Shown here piece after piece: positions 12,433-24,185 of a DNA stretch of 64,000 nucleotides. The DNA comes from Niebla homalea (Eukaryota; Ascomycota; Lecanoromycetes; Lecanorales; Ramalinaceae). Every line of letters starts with the position of its first letter. Positions within the stretch are counted from its first letter, which is position 1. The notes under the pieces were generated by a model, which made no database searches, had not been told where the DNA came from, and saw only the letters and a list, made by a program, of their open reading frames with translations. The stretch spans positions 446,501-510,500 of the forward strand of contig JAHGAU010000031.1 of assembly GCA_019925105.1 (NCBI GenBank). Direction: 5' to 3'. The position numbers and the translations under genes were made by a program.

Positions 12433-12630
12433 AAATGTGATTGGAAAAATACAGGAACGTGGTATTGGGAATCTTTTTGATTTCTGTCTTATTCATATTG
12501 CATGCCTAAGACGCGGCTATGGGCTATATGACACCAGGGGATGGATGGGCAAATAGGCGTCCAAAATCTTCCTCCAAGCTGAGAAGACTGTCCGGTCTCA
12601 AGTATCGATATTACGTTAGCTCTGTCCGTC

Positions 12631-13608
12631 TCAATGCTCGCAGCAGGTGCAAGCACATTTTCGTGTACTTGGCTGTCCATTCGGCAGTGCTAGCGCACCT
12701 TGGGCCGTATCCTGCATCTGTGCAATAGCAGCGGTCAACTGTCCAAAGCTCGACGGGGTCGGATCCTGAGCCCTCAACGCCGGATCCACCGTCCCGTCTC
12801 CCTCTTCTGCAGCATCACCCGTCACTTTCGCTGCTACATCCCTCTTCTTCCCAGATCTGTTCGACAAGGTCCCCTTATCGCCTGAGCTAGCACCACTCCC
12901 AACCCCATCCTTCCGGTTAATCTTCGCCTTGAGATTATACACATCCTGCGCCGTCACCACGGGATTCCACACCCTCAGTACCTCCAGCACATCCTTCGGG
13001 CTCCTCCCCTCCCCAAACGCCCTCTTGGCCGCCTCGACCGCTTCGTCAGGCAACTGCCTCAAACTCGGATGCTGGCTCAGATCCCCGCTCGGCCCGTGTC
13101 CCGTATGCTTGTCCTCCATCATTGTCAGCTGCCACTCCCCCTCCTCCCCGACCCGCTTGGCACGAGCTTTCCACTTGCAGCCCACGAGTCGGCGGGTGCG
13201 GTTCTTGCGCACACGAGTCTCGGGGGTGACGTTCCAGTGGTTGACGTACTCACCGCCGCGGTCGCAGCGCACGTAGGCGATGCCGCGTTTGTAGTTATTG
13301 GAGGAGGTGACGCAGGCGTAGCCGTGGGCGCGGCCGTGTACTTGGCAGGCGGTCATGAGGGATTGGAGGTCAGGGTAGGTGAGCTGCGGGGGTGGGGGCA
13401 TGCCGTTGTAAGGGTCTGCCGTGTTGGTGTTGTCGGTAAAAGTGGAGTCGGAGGTGTATGGCTGGAGGTTGCCAGGGTTGGAGTGGGTTTGCGGTTCCGG
13501 GCCGGCAGTGAGGGAGAGCTGTGGTTCGAGGTGGTGTTGTGGATGAAGATGCTCTTGCGCTGGAGGCGAGCTGTAGGGTTCTTCACCCAGGTAGTCCATG
13601 ACGGACAA
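12631..13608 (-). CDS. FAR1-type (WRKY-GCM1 fold) DNA-binding domain protein
   Basis: A single 325-residue frame. After a Pro/Gln-rich N-terminus of about 85 residues comes a zinc-binding DNA-binding module: DLQSLMTACQVHGRAHGYA, then YVRCDRGGEY, then RRLVGCKWKARA, and finally a KHTGHG pair of histidines. This C-C-H-H layout is that of the FAR1 domain in Mutator-like transposases and in fungal regulators derived from them. No transposase catalytic domain follows; instead there is a low-complexity tail ending in a cysteine-rich CACTCCEH. I infer a host transcription factor domesticated from a transposase. The start could also be the ATG three codons downstream. Confidence 0.75.
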   Translation of the reverse strand: MSVMDYLGEEPYSSPPAQEHLHPQHHLEPQLSLTAGPEPQTHSNPGNLQPYTSDSTFTDNTNTADPYNGMPPPPQLTYPDLQSLMTACQVHGRAHGYACVTSSNNYKRGIAYVRCDRGGEYVNHWNVTPETRVRKNRTRRLVGCKWKARAKRVGEEGEWQLTMMEDKHTGHGPSGDLSQHPSLRQLPDEAVEAAKRAFGEGRSPKDVLEVLRVWNPVVTAQDVYNLKAKINRKDGVGSGASSGDKGTLSNRSGKKRDVAAKVTGDAAEEGDGTVDPALRAQDPTPSSFGQLTAAIAQMQDTAQGALALPNGQPSTRKCACTCCEH

Positions 13609-13902
13609 GGCCTGGAGGCCAGAGGCCCGAGGCTTTAACGCTTGAAGCTTGAGGATGACAGACCGTTGAAGTGGAGGCTATTGAAACTCGCGACTGTAGT
13701 ATCCGTATGGATGGATGTTGGTGGAGGAAGGACCAAGAAGATTTAGGCTGAGGCTGCGAGCTTAGCGCGTTTTGGCATGTGCCACTAACCGGTTCTGGGC
13801 ATCTATCGATAAGCAATTCCCGCTCGCACTTGCAAAGCACAAATTTTGGAGAGGCGTATCCGGAGTACTGCTCCTGTGTCTTTCCTGAGCTGATTTGCAA
13901 GT

Positions 13903-15544
13903 ATGGCCACCGTCGCTCCTCCTCCAAGCAAGCGTCAAAAGGTCGCCATTGCCGAAAAGCTTCAAGCAAGGGAAGATGCGAATATCATACCCAATGATTT
14001 GGGAAACATACGGATACAGTTTGTCGATCAATCAACAGGCAAGACGGCTGGAGTACCAGTCAATGTGCCTGTCGCAGATGCTACCGTCCGAAACCTTGAA
14101 TCGCTGTTGAATACCTTACAGAGGAACGTAGGTGGACCCTAACGATCACAAGTTGCTCTCACCAAGCTCTTCTTCCAAGAAAGTTAGGCAGCTGACGCAC
14201 GTGCAGGACGAATCTGAGAGGGTACCGTATAGCTTCACCTATATCTCAGACACGAAAACAAATAGCAATGAAAATGATGCGCTTGACATTGCCAACGACA
14301 TCTACCACTCCCTGCTCAAGACAGGTTTGAAGACGACCGAAGACTTCATTCGCCTTCAATATACCCCACAGGCAGTCTTCAGGGTTCGGGCTGTCTCACG
14401 ATGCTCTTCATCGATACCTGGCCATGCAGAAGCCATTCTTGCAACAGCCTTCTCGCCTTCAACATCCTCCAGGGTCACAACGGGCAGTGGAGACAGCACG
14501 GCCAGAATATTCGACTGCGACACCGGCACTCCACTACATACGCTGAAAGGGCATACGAGCTGGGTGCTGGTCGTCAGCTACTCCCCTGATGGGTCAATGA
14601 TAGCAACAGGTAGTATGGACAACACGCTGCGCATCTGGAATCCGGAGAGTGGAGAATCGATAGGTTCGCCATTGAAAGGTCACACAAAATGGATTACAGC
14701 ATTAGCATGGGAGCCATATCATTCACAAGCCCCTGGTCGGCCGCGCCTCGCTTCTTCGTCCAAGGATGCAACGGTGCGAGTCTGGGACGTCATGTCAGGA
14801 CGAATGGAATATGTTCTTAGCGGCCACAAGGGCAACGCGTCATGTGTGCGGTGGGGAGGTACGGGCAGGATCTACACTTCGTCGCATGATAAAACGATCA
14901 AGATATGGGATGCTGACAAGGGAACGTTGATCAACACATTATCCGCTCACGCTCACTGGGTCAATCACCTTGCTCTTTCCACAGATTTTGTTCTTCGTAC
15001 AGCTTATCATGATCACACTGGTGTCATTCCGCCAGATCAAGAAGCCAAGGTCGGTAAAGCCAAAGACCGTTTTCAGAAGGCGGCAATAGTCAACAATGAA
15101 ACTGTCGAGCGACTTGTTTCAGCGTCTGACGATTTTACCATGTATCTATGGGAACCTTCAAAGGCGACGAAACCAGTAGCCCGTCTTCTGGGCCATCAAA
15201 AACAGGTCAATCATGTCACCTTCTCTCCTGATGGCACCCTGATAGCCAGTTCTGGCTGGGACAATCATGTCAAGCTATGGAACGCAAGCAACGGGGTCTT
15301 CATCACAACACTTCGAGGTCATGTCGGTCCAATTTACATGAGCTGTTTCTCCGCGGATAGCCGATTGCTAGTAAGTGGGAGCAAAGACACTACACTGAAG
15401 GTTTGGGATGTGAGGAAAGGGAAGCTCAAGGAAGATTTGCCTGGGCATAAAGATGAGGTATTTGCTGTAGATTGGGCAGTGTCAGATGGGAGTAGGGTGG
15501 CATCAGGTGGGAAAGATAAGGCGGTAAGAATATGGAGGCATTAG
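13903..15544 (+). CDS. RSA4: Ribosome assembly protein Rsa4 / Notchless homologue
   Basis: Two exons (13,903-14,127 and 14,207-15,544, intron GTAGGT to GTGCAG with a CTAAC branch site) encode 520 residues; yeast Rsa4 has 515. The N-terminal NLE domain (about residues 25-110, NIRIQFVDQSTG onwards, ending ERVPYSFTYIS across the splice) is followed by an eight-bladed WD40 propeller with repeated GH...W-D/N motifs to the C-terminus. Rsa4 binds pre-60S particles and is pulled off by the MIDAS domain of the AAA ATPase Rea1/Midasin through the NLE domain, driving nuclear export of the large subunit. All expected parts are present. The end at RIWRH is typical. Confidence 0.95.
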
Positions 15545-16015
15545 CCGGTAATTCATTCTTTACGTCCAAATGTCTCATTCTCTCAATGCTTTCCATCCCG
15601 AATTGATAGACCAATCATAGACTCTCATTCTTCTAGCTCTTTGGTGTCCTACTTTCCCACTTGATCGATCCTTCATAGCCTCGTTATTTGCGCGCCTGAT
15701 CCAATCGTTATATGGTTGTCTAAACATGGATTCCCTACATCTTGAATAGAAGCCCAAGATCCTGGCATTCTGAGTTGACGCTCAAGATCCTAGGAAGCAT
15801 GACGATGTACAGGGTCAAGATGTCCAACTCGCACCAACTCTTATGGCGAGTCTGTGGCAACATTAGCTTCTTTCCTTTCTCGGACTGGGAGCCTTCCGTT
15901 TCAGGAGACGGGCGCCAAACAAACGCCTTACGCGCGGGTGTTCTTTGCTCGTACAGATTTGCAAACATCCCCCTAATGATACAGGAGAATAACGGGCACC
16001 GCTGAGAAACGTGAC

Positions 16016-19013
16016 ATGATGGCAAGCAAAACGTCTATGGGACCTCCACCGATCCCCTTAGGCCCAAGAGGCCGTAAACGTTCATCGACATCTTTGTCTT
16101 CGATGAGTACAAGCTACTACACTGGGGCAAGTACTCATCCCGATACGGGTGCAAGTGCACGCCCTGGTAGCAGTGCAACAACTACTATTACAGGCACAAG
16201 GTCGAGAGCCCGCCCAAGAACTGCTACATCCACCCTCAATGGTGACCAGCAGATCATCTGTGCAATCAGCGAGTCTCGAGGCATCTCTCCTACGGTCGGA
16301 CTAGCCTTTATCAATCTTTCAACGACTGAAGCCGTCGTGTGTCAGATGTCAGACAATCAGACTTACACCAAGACCGAACAGAAGCTTTCCGTCTATGAGC
16401 CTTCCGAGATCCTTTTCATGTCTACAGCCGTCCAGCCCAAGTCGAAATTGTACCTGCTCGTCGAGAACAATCTGCCTGACATTCGCATCACTCCCGTTGA
16501 CAGGAAATTCTGGGCTGAAACATTGGGCGTGGAGTACGTCCAGCATTTGGCACTAAGGCAGGATCTTGAGGCTATCAAGATAGCTCTTGAAGGCAATTAT
16601 TACGCTACCTGTTGCTTTGCAGCTGTGAGCCTCTACGAGACCACTGTTTTTAGGACGACCCGCACTAACTGGCCTACAGGTGCTTAAGTACATCGATCTC
16701 GACCTGTCCTTTTCCTTCCCCTATCACTCTCTGCGTATCAAATACGAACCGTCCGAAGATACTATGATGATAGATTCACAGACGAGAAGGTCGCTTGAGC
16801 TAATCCAGAATCTGCAAAATCCGACTTCGAAAGAGTGCCTATATGGCATCCTCAATCAAACTCAGACTCCCATGGGCGCTAGACGCCTCCGTGTCAATCT
16901 TCTGCAACCATCGACAGACAAGGCTTTTATCGAGAATCGTTACGATGCCTTGACCGAGCTGACTACACGTGAGACGATATTATATGACGTGCGCACTGGT
17001 GAGTTAGGGCTGTCGAGGTCCTTTAGTTTGCATGCTCACACTAGCACAGCGCTCAAGAGCTTCGTGGATGTCGACAGAGTATTGACTGCTGTAAGTCTGG
17101 TATCATCGTTTTCTGTCACCTTGCTGACGTACCAGATGACTCTCATACCGAAAGAGCCATCAGTTGAGTACTTCGAACAATCGATCAATAATATCATCAT
17201 GCTCAAGCAGTTCATCAAGAGCGTTCGGCCAGTCTATGAAGCCATTCGCACAGCGGAGAGCCAATTGCTCGTATCCCTGACAGATGTAAAATCATTCATT
17301 CAGGCCGCAGATACAGCTTACTGATATCGTTCCTAGAATTGCAGACCTGAGCAAATCCAGGAAGTGGAGACCCTTATCGACGAGACTATCAATGCCGACA
17401 TCACATACCAGAAGTCGCCCCTCGCTCTACGCAATCAGCGAACCTATGCAGTCAAGTCGAGTGTCAACGGGCTCCTCGATGTTGCTCGACAGACTTACAA
17501 AGAAGTGATGGGGGATGCCGAAGAGCTGGTCAACATGCTTGGTGAGGCGCATGAGCTACCGCTTGAAATCAGATATGAAACTGCTAGGCAGTTCTATATT
17601 CGACTGCCCGCTCACGAGCTGGAAGAGCGCAACCTTCCCGAAGTCTTTGTTAATGTACACAGGAGGAACAAGATGGTAGAGTGCCAGACACTCCAGTTGA
17701 TGCAGCTGAATCGCCAGATCACCGACGCACATCATGAAGTGCTCCAGATGACCAGCTTCGCCGTCCAAAACCTCATTGAAGACATCCGGGAAGTCATCTC
17801 GCCCTTGTTCAAAACCAGTGAGGCCATAGCTTTGCTGGACATGCTCGCCTCTTTTGCACAAGTCATAACAATTCACGATTATGTTCGACCTGACTTGACG
17901 GATACATTCGCAATGAAAAGCGGCCGACATCCCATCATTGAGCGAATCCACCCGCAGAAGTTTGTACCTAATGATGCCTTCGCCACGCCCGCCATGTCGC
18001 GCTTCCAGATCATTACCGGCTGCAATATGAGTGGCAAGAGCACTTACATACGATCGCTGGCTCTGGTGACGATCATGGCTCAAGCTGGCTGCTTTGTCCC
18101 CGCCAATTACGCGGCGATACCCATCCACCATTCTGTATTCGCTCGTATCTCCCTTGATGACAACATCGAAGCCAACGTCTCCACCTTCTCAGCCGAGATG
18201 CGTGAGACGGCTTTCATCCTCAACAATATCGATCGGAGAAGCATGGTCATTGTTGACGAGCTGGGCCGCGGGACGAGCACACGGGATGGCCTCTGCATAG
18301 CGATTGCCATTGCTGAAGCGATGGTCGAAAGCAAGGCTTACGTCTGGTTCGCCACCCACTTCGTCGATCTCGCAAAGATCCTCGGTGAGCGTGCCGGTGT
18401 GGTCAACCTCCACCTTGCCGTCGATCTGCAACCGGAGCAGAACAAGATGACCATGCTATACCACATCTCGCAGGGCATTGTCGAAGAAGAGAATTACGGC
18501 ATCGCCCTCGCCAAGGTCGTGAACATGCCGCCTGATGTCCTGGAAGTTGCCGAGAAGGTCTCGAAGCAGCTCCGCGACAAGATGGAGAGGAGGAAGAAGG
18601 CTTCCAAGACCGTCCTCCTCGCACGACGGAGGAAGCTGATCTTGGGATTGCGTGAGCAGCTGGTCCAGGCCAAGGAAGGCAAGATGGAGGGCAGGGTCCT
18701 CCTGACTTGGATGCAGAATCTACAGGCAGAGTTCGTGAAGCGGATGGCTGACCTGGATGAGCAGATGAGTCAAGCTGAGGCGGATGCTCAGGAAGGTGAA
18801 GAAGGACATGAAGAGGGGTCGCACACGACAGGAGCGCAGGAAGACGTACAATCAGTGGCCAGTCGGAGCACGGATCCCCGTTATAAGATGTCTGGAGCTC
18901 TCAATGGCAGTGGCTCAGAACGTGATTTAACGGAAGGCCAGTCGGAGGCCAATTCCTCGCTGTTGGATGCTCAAAGCCTGAACGGCTACAGTAGCACGGA
19001 TGGCGAAGTCTGA
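16016..19013 (+). CDS. MSH4: MutS homologue 4, meiotic crossover factor
   Basis: Five exons: 16,016-16,624, 16,680-16,998, 17,050-17,090, 17,136-17,285 and 17,337-19,013. All introns are 45-55 bp with GT/AG ends; the first has a perfect CACTAAC branch site. The 931-residue product lacks the mismatch-binding domain I of repair MutS proteins and starts with a Ser/Thr-rich segment, then the connector, lever and clamp domains. The ATPase has Walker A (GCNMSGKST, near residue 601) and the VDELGRGTS block (near 676). Msh4 pairs with Msh5 and encircles recombination intermediates to promote interfering crossovers in meiosis. It has no mismatch-repair role. The acidic C-terminal tail of roughly 100 residues is longer than in yeast. 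MSH5 is not in this window. Confidence 0.95.
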
Positions 19014-21416
19014 GGAGCAACGGGGCGGTTGGGTGCAATCATTGCTACTTGCTACATCTGAGCGAGCTCATCAGGCCGGAACGATGTATGAGCTGTTGTC
19101 ATTTCTGCTTCCCATCACTCATAGCTACAAAATCGCTAACGCGTTCGCTAACAAATGAAAATGGTATCTGGTATAATGCTTGAAGACCCCTCATATAAAC
19201 CTATATTCCACCTCTCCCCCCTCCCACTCCTTACTCCCTCCTCCGTCTCCTAGGCTTCCTTTCCCCGTTTGTCTTTTCAAAGTTGTCCGAGCAACAGTCA
19301 CAATCTCCCACGATCCAGATCTCCACGGATAGAACACCTTCCCCCTCCCAACCCCCAACCCCCCACCCCCCCGGACCCCCAGACCTTAAACTCGCTGTTG
19401 TTGGTTGCACAATGACCTCCACACATCGTGCCGTATATCATGTGTCTCAACAAAGCAGCAACGTCGAGTATGTGAAACTCTGCCGTCTGTGTGTGTGTGT
19501 ATGGAGGAAACCGGCTCACCAACGACACCACACCACCTGGACGACAGATGGCAGCAGCTGGTCGGGGAAGTAATTGTGACGATACTAGCGAGATAATAAA
19601 GAGGCGATGCTGAGACCGGCGAGGTTGGACACTTCCTTGCCTATCCTATCCTTCCCAATCGGAGGGATCGAGTGTCAAGGATTCTTGCTTGTTGGAGGGG
19701 ACGGCTATCACACGGTTTTGTAGAGGGGGACCAATGATGGGTGGAGGAAATGGTGATGATGGAAGGAAAGTGCCTCACTTGCAAGGGACTGCCAGGTTTT
19801 GCTAAGACCGGATGACGCGGCCTAACGGCACGATATAGCACCTGTACGGCAGCAGACGCTACTCATCTCCATCGACCTGTCCCATCCACGGTTTCAATCG
19901 CCCTTCGTCCCCGACATTGCGGGGGGGTGTTAATGCTGTGGTACTGGTAGGTTCCCGCCGGGCCGTTACAGCATATAGCTCTATGTCTTCACCAGCCACG
20001 TGAAGGTCGGTTGATGTGAAGGGTGGACAGGGTCAAGTGCCAATCAGGGGCAAGGAGATCAAAGTTGGCTCTACCTCGTGGAGATCGGGTTGGCCATCCG
20101 TGGAACTTACTGCTGTTGGGGTAATCAGAACTAACAGCCCAAACATACCAATCCGAGGAAGCTCCTTCAACATGTGATCTATATCCTTAGTCTTTTCCTG
20201 CACCTTGTCGGAAACTTGGCGAAGAGCTTTGCTGATTCGATCCGTTAAGGAGCTAGGACAATGCGGTCTGCACGATTAAAGTTCCCAAGCAAAAATCGTC
20301 AGTAAGCTTTGGCCGGAGGTGGGATTATCCACTGTGATGTAACCTCCTCATTGCTCTCTTCCCTAGGAGATCAGTACGGCGATTACGATCAAAGCTGAAG
20401 TGCGAAGGCGAACGAACCGGAAGAAAGCTACAATTGTCAGCATAGGATTCGGAATAACGGTTATATATCTGGATTCTCTTATACCTCAAACGATCCGCAG
20501 AATCCAAACAGTAAGACACGCTATCGTGGGTGAAGCTGCTTGTCATAGCAGCCACCTTAGCACGCTGTCATCGATGAAGATGAGGGAAAGACTGTTATAG
20601 TGGCAGTCTAGAGATTTTTGTCGACGAACTCTCACCCTTCGTCCTCAAGGTAGCAGTGTAGGATCTGATAACTAACGGGCAAACAGATCGAAGATTTGGT
20701 CCTGCGGGTGATTGGAGTGAAGGACTAGTCGAACCTCACTAGGAGAAAATGATGACAGCACAGTCGACGGGGGCTTCATTATGGGGGAATCTCAACGCCG
20801 AGGTGACAACGGCGACTTCACATCCTGTATATGTCTCACCTCCGCCACTCACCGCGGGCTTACCGATGTAGCAAAGGCGAAGCTCCAAACCAAAACTGTC
20901 AATAAACGCCCAAACCGGGTCCGTGTTAACGCTCACGTCTCTCATTGCCACAGAAATAAGGACTGCCGGCTTAGCAATGGTCTTCCCCCCTCCTCCTCCC
21001 CCAATTGCCCATCTCCTCCTGCTAGCACGACTGGAGATCTATGTGTGGGTATGTAAATGAGTGTTTGGGGGAGTGCCCTGGGCTCCAAGAACTGGATCCT
21101 TCCCTCCAGGATCTCAATGCAAAAAGCTCGACGGGTTTTATATCTGACCCGGCTGGCTTTTCCCTCCCGCGAATAAGGAAATGGTTGCCAGCGAATGTAG
21201 GTTCCGAGAGGGGGCTTTTGATTGAGGAGGCAGCGCCCGAGCCAGTCGTAGGAAATATGGGGCATTTGTGGGGGCTGAATGGTATTCTCTAGATTAAGTG
21301 ACTAGAGTGCTTTTCTGGTGCATTGGAGAAGCCTGTCTCGTTTCGATTCTTTTTTCTGCAACTCTTTTCGCTCACGTACTGCCTGCCGCTTTTCTGATCC
21401 CTATACCATTCACAAA
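19014..21416. other. Intergenic region, 2.4 kb
   Basis: No gene can be supported on either strand. The left third has pyrimidine-rich and C-rich tracts (19,200-19,380) of the kind found in fungal promoters, but only short frames follow. There is a homopolymer G run near 19,920 and no obvious repeat family. The size is large for the otherwise compact gene block. Confidence 0.45.
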
Positions 21417-22120
21417 ATGGAGATTCACAACGAAATTGCTTCTGCTTCCTCGGGTGGTAACAGGAGCTTGACAAAGTCACCAGACGATACGAATGTGCTG
21501 AGGAGAACGTCGCCGAGCAGCCTGCAGCCCTGGCAGCTCAGCCGCCGGAGCTCACCATCGTCTAACCCGCCTTCGGTTCCCAGCACCTGGGTCATCTGGA
21601 GGCCTTTCTGGGGATCCTGTGCCTCATCGCTCCTGAGACCATTCCAGAGGAGCTCTATGCCGAACTCTTGCCCAGCAGATTCTGCTACGCCACCGATGCA
21701 CAGGAGTTTGCGTTCTCCATAAGATATAGGTCATCCCATAAAGCAGGCTGCTGGACTACCCCATACTGATGTACGACATAGATTCAGAGAGGCCACCAGC
21801 GATCTGGACTTCGGCAACCCGACGCAGACATTGGCGGTTGGGGTGCGGCATTGGGACTGCACCATTCCTCGGAATGTGCAGGAGGGCTGGCTCATGAAGA
21901 TGGAAGCGGGCGACCATGAGAGCATCCATCGAGCTCGAGCAGACTTCTTGTTGGCGAAAGCACTGGCATTAGACCAGAGCCAGGATACATCAGAAGAGCG
22001 TGGGCGCGTCAGTGCCGGAGTGATGCGAACGCTAAAGAAGCTACATCCAGAGTCAGATTCCGAGTTCGAGCTCTCCTTCGAGACGCTTGACAGCTTCGTT
22101 ACGTTTAGACTCCGGTAGAC
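21417..22120 (+). CDS. Small unknown protein, gene model incomplete
   Basis: Coding-like sequence appears in two blocks. The first, about 21,585-21,730, reads HLGHLEAFLGIL and continues to FAFSIRYR. The second, about 21,780-22,120, reads REATSDLDFGNPTQT and ends FVTFRLR. They can be joined by an intron at roughly 21,730-21,779 (GTCATC to ACATAG, branch TACTGAT). Upstream, the frame from the ATG at 21,417 is not the frame of the first block, so one more intron or a break is required, and I found no convincing pair of splice sites. I do not recognise the family. The product would be acidic and helical, with no signal peptide or membrane segment seen. Confidence 0.4.
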
Positions 22121-22491
22121 AAAGAAGAGCTCAGACCACGGTAAGCGTACCAGAGCGATAAGGCGTACTGGAAATCGTGGACAGGGCGAATGGGTTAATT
22201 CAGCACCAGCGCGATATTGTAATTCGCCTACATGCTCAGACTGGACACCAGGGAACGGGCAGGCATCCACCAAGATCGTTAAGTGTACATAACAGGACTC
22301 GACCTGAGGCATTGAATCTTTCAATACAAGCAGTGCTGTGGCCGGAGGTCGTAGACCAATGTCCGTCTTCCAACAATGGATGATACTTCAGACCTTCACT
22401 ACAGAGTCCGGCCGCGCCCCCCCCTTGCTCATCGCTCTTAGCCCGCATAAACTGCTGGCTCGACACCAGAATTCTGATCCTTTGCCTGTTA

Positions 22492-23574
22492 TCAGCTCGG
22501 GTCAATTGGCTGCGTTCTCTCCCCATCACCAAAGACCCGAGCAAAGAAGCTGTCATAAGTAATCCATATCCCTCGGAAGACACTAGTCACGATTGGCACT
22601 GTCCATGGAGCACCCCGTCCCTTGTCGTCCGCAAACCTACGTTGTAGTGTAAATACTTTGTTTAGAATGGGGATCCAGGTCCAGCTGAGGACGAAGGCTC
22701 CATTGCGTTGCCGTTGGGTCGTCATGATGTACGGCTGCAGCTTGCTCAGGTAGATCCTGTAGTCCAAAGGCAGAGAATGTTCGTCCGCCCCGTCTGTGAG
22801 CAGCTTCAAATAGCGTACAGACGGCTGCGCATATCCCGGGTTCGGCCGACCAAATTTAGCATTTGAGCCAGGAGGTGCTTTTCCCGGTGGATAGACAGGG
22901 CAGTAGAGCGTGTGCGCTTTGAAGGCTGGAGCAGTCGGCTCTGCTGGCACCTCCTCGGCGTCTTTAGGAAGGGGAAAGCAGTCGATGAGTACATCCTGAT
23001 ATGCAGCCCCACCGCCTTCAGTAGCCATGACGTGTGCAAAATCCTTCAGACTGATCTCGTAGACGACACCGACCAAGCCTTTGGGCCAACAAGGGTCCTC
23101 GGTGATGGATCCCCGATCCCCATTAGAGCCTATTGAAGACACTGTAGAATCATTGCGGTACTTGGTGTTCGCAAAACAAGGTTCACTATAAGGTATGCCG
23201 GGAAGATTGAAGGTCAAACTCAAGTCTGGTACCACAACGTTCAAGGCCGAAATTGGTCGTACGCCACGGCGGCCTTGAAAGGTCTCGGCGCAAAGATTTG
23301 AGCCATAGGCTAGGTAAAAGACGGTCTGCGGTTCCTCCTGTTTGGCGCCAATCTCATGCGGTAAGCCATCCTCGGTGACCGAATGGATGTCAAAGGCGTG
23401 CTCCCCAAGAGTTGCCCGAAGGCGGGTTGATGAAGGTGCCGGCAAGTCCTTTCGTTTGACGGAAGTTGATTTAGCTGGATCTTCTTTGCTGGTGACCTTC
23501 TCCAGAGTAGCAAGAGCGCTCTGTTCTAATGAGGTCTCCTGTATCAATGAGCTGGAATCCTCTTTGTTCGACAT
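22492..23574 (-). CDS. Gamma-glutamylcyclotransferase-like protein (GliK-type fold)
   Basis: One frame of about 360 residues from the ATG at 23,574; an in-frame ATG eight codons upstream (23,598) is also possible. The FYLAYGSNL motif near residue 86 is the signature of the gamma-glutamylcyclotransferase fold, which cleaves gamma-glutamyl peptides to 5-oxoproline. Further typical segments are WPKGLVGVVYEI and MATEGGGAAYQDV. A C-terminal hydrophobic stretch (TVPIVTSVFRGIWITY) may anchor it to a membrane, as in many fungal members. GliK in gliotoxin biosynthesis belongs to this family, but no gliotoxin-type genes surround this copy, so glutathione turnover is the simpler guess. It is divergent from the large gene at 24,186, with a shared 610-bp promoter region. 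Confidence 0.8.
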   Translation of the reverse strand: MSNKEDSSSLIQETSLEQSALATLEKVTSKEDPAKSTSVKRKDLPAPSSTRLRATLGEHAFDIHSVTEDGLPHEIGAKQEEPQTVFYLAYGSNLCAETFQGRRGVRPISALNVVVPDLSLTFNLPGIPYSEPCFANTKYRNDSTVSSIGSNGDRGSITEDPCWPKGLVGVVYEISLKDFAHVMATEGGGAAYQDVLIDCFPLPKDAEEVPAEPTAPAFKAHTLYCPVYPPGKAPPGSNAKFGRPNPGYAQPSVRYLKLLTDGADEHSLPLDYRIYLSKLQPYIMTTQRQRNGAFVLSWTWIPILNKVFTLQRRFADDKGRGAPWTVPIVTSVFRGIWITYDSFFARVFGDGERTQPIDPS

Positions 23575-24185
23575 CTTTTGCTGCTGGTGAGAGCTCACGA
23601 TGCAAGTTCACACAATGCGAGCTTGCTCAAATCGCAAGCTGTCAGCTTAGAAAGGAGAAAGGCTTGGATACTTATGGAAGGAGCAACGAGGTTTGACTTG
23701 AGGACAGTGGTCTGGAAATGGCAGTGATTATGTACTGACGATCAAAGAAATTTGAAGGCTTCTTGATCGGGCTAGTCGCCGTTCGTAAGATCTCGGGGCC
23801 GAAGGACGAGCTTGGATTACAAATGGAATGTAACCATCCATGGCGCCAAGGACCGCATCAGTGCCCTTGATTCTCATTCATGATCAAGAAATTCGAAGCT
23901 TGATTGGGATGTTTTCCGTTTCCGAAGAGGGCAGCCATTAGGGGTGGTTGCGGGGGCTGCTCCTTTGGGCCCATTCAAGGTCGCAGCGCTGCTGCAGAGG
24001 CTTTCTTCACAGCAGCAACCATCCATTCTGGGGAGGAGGTTCTTGTATTCAAACTTTGCAGCATGAGTCGAGACTTACCCTGAAGACTGAAGAGCTCCTG
24101 ATTCCACATCGTGCCCGCTTGTCCCAATTATCTGTTTCTCTCCCACCAAAATCCCATGGTACAGAGACTGCAGCTAGACCTCAGA

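Noticed and set aside
22492..23574. Gliotoxin-type secondary-metabolite cluster around the GliK-like gene
   Set aside because: No peptide synthetase, glutathione transferase or methyltransferase gene is nearby. The neighbours are MSH4 and the axis-protein candidate.
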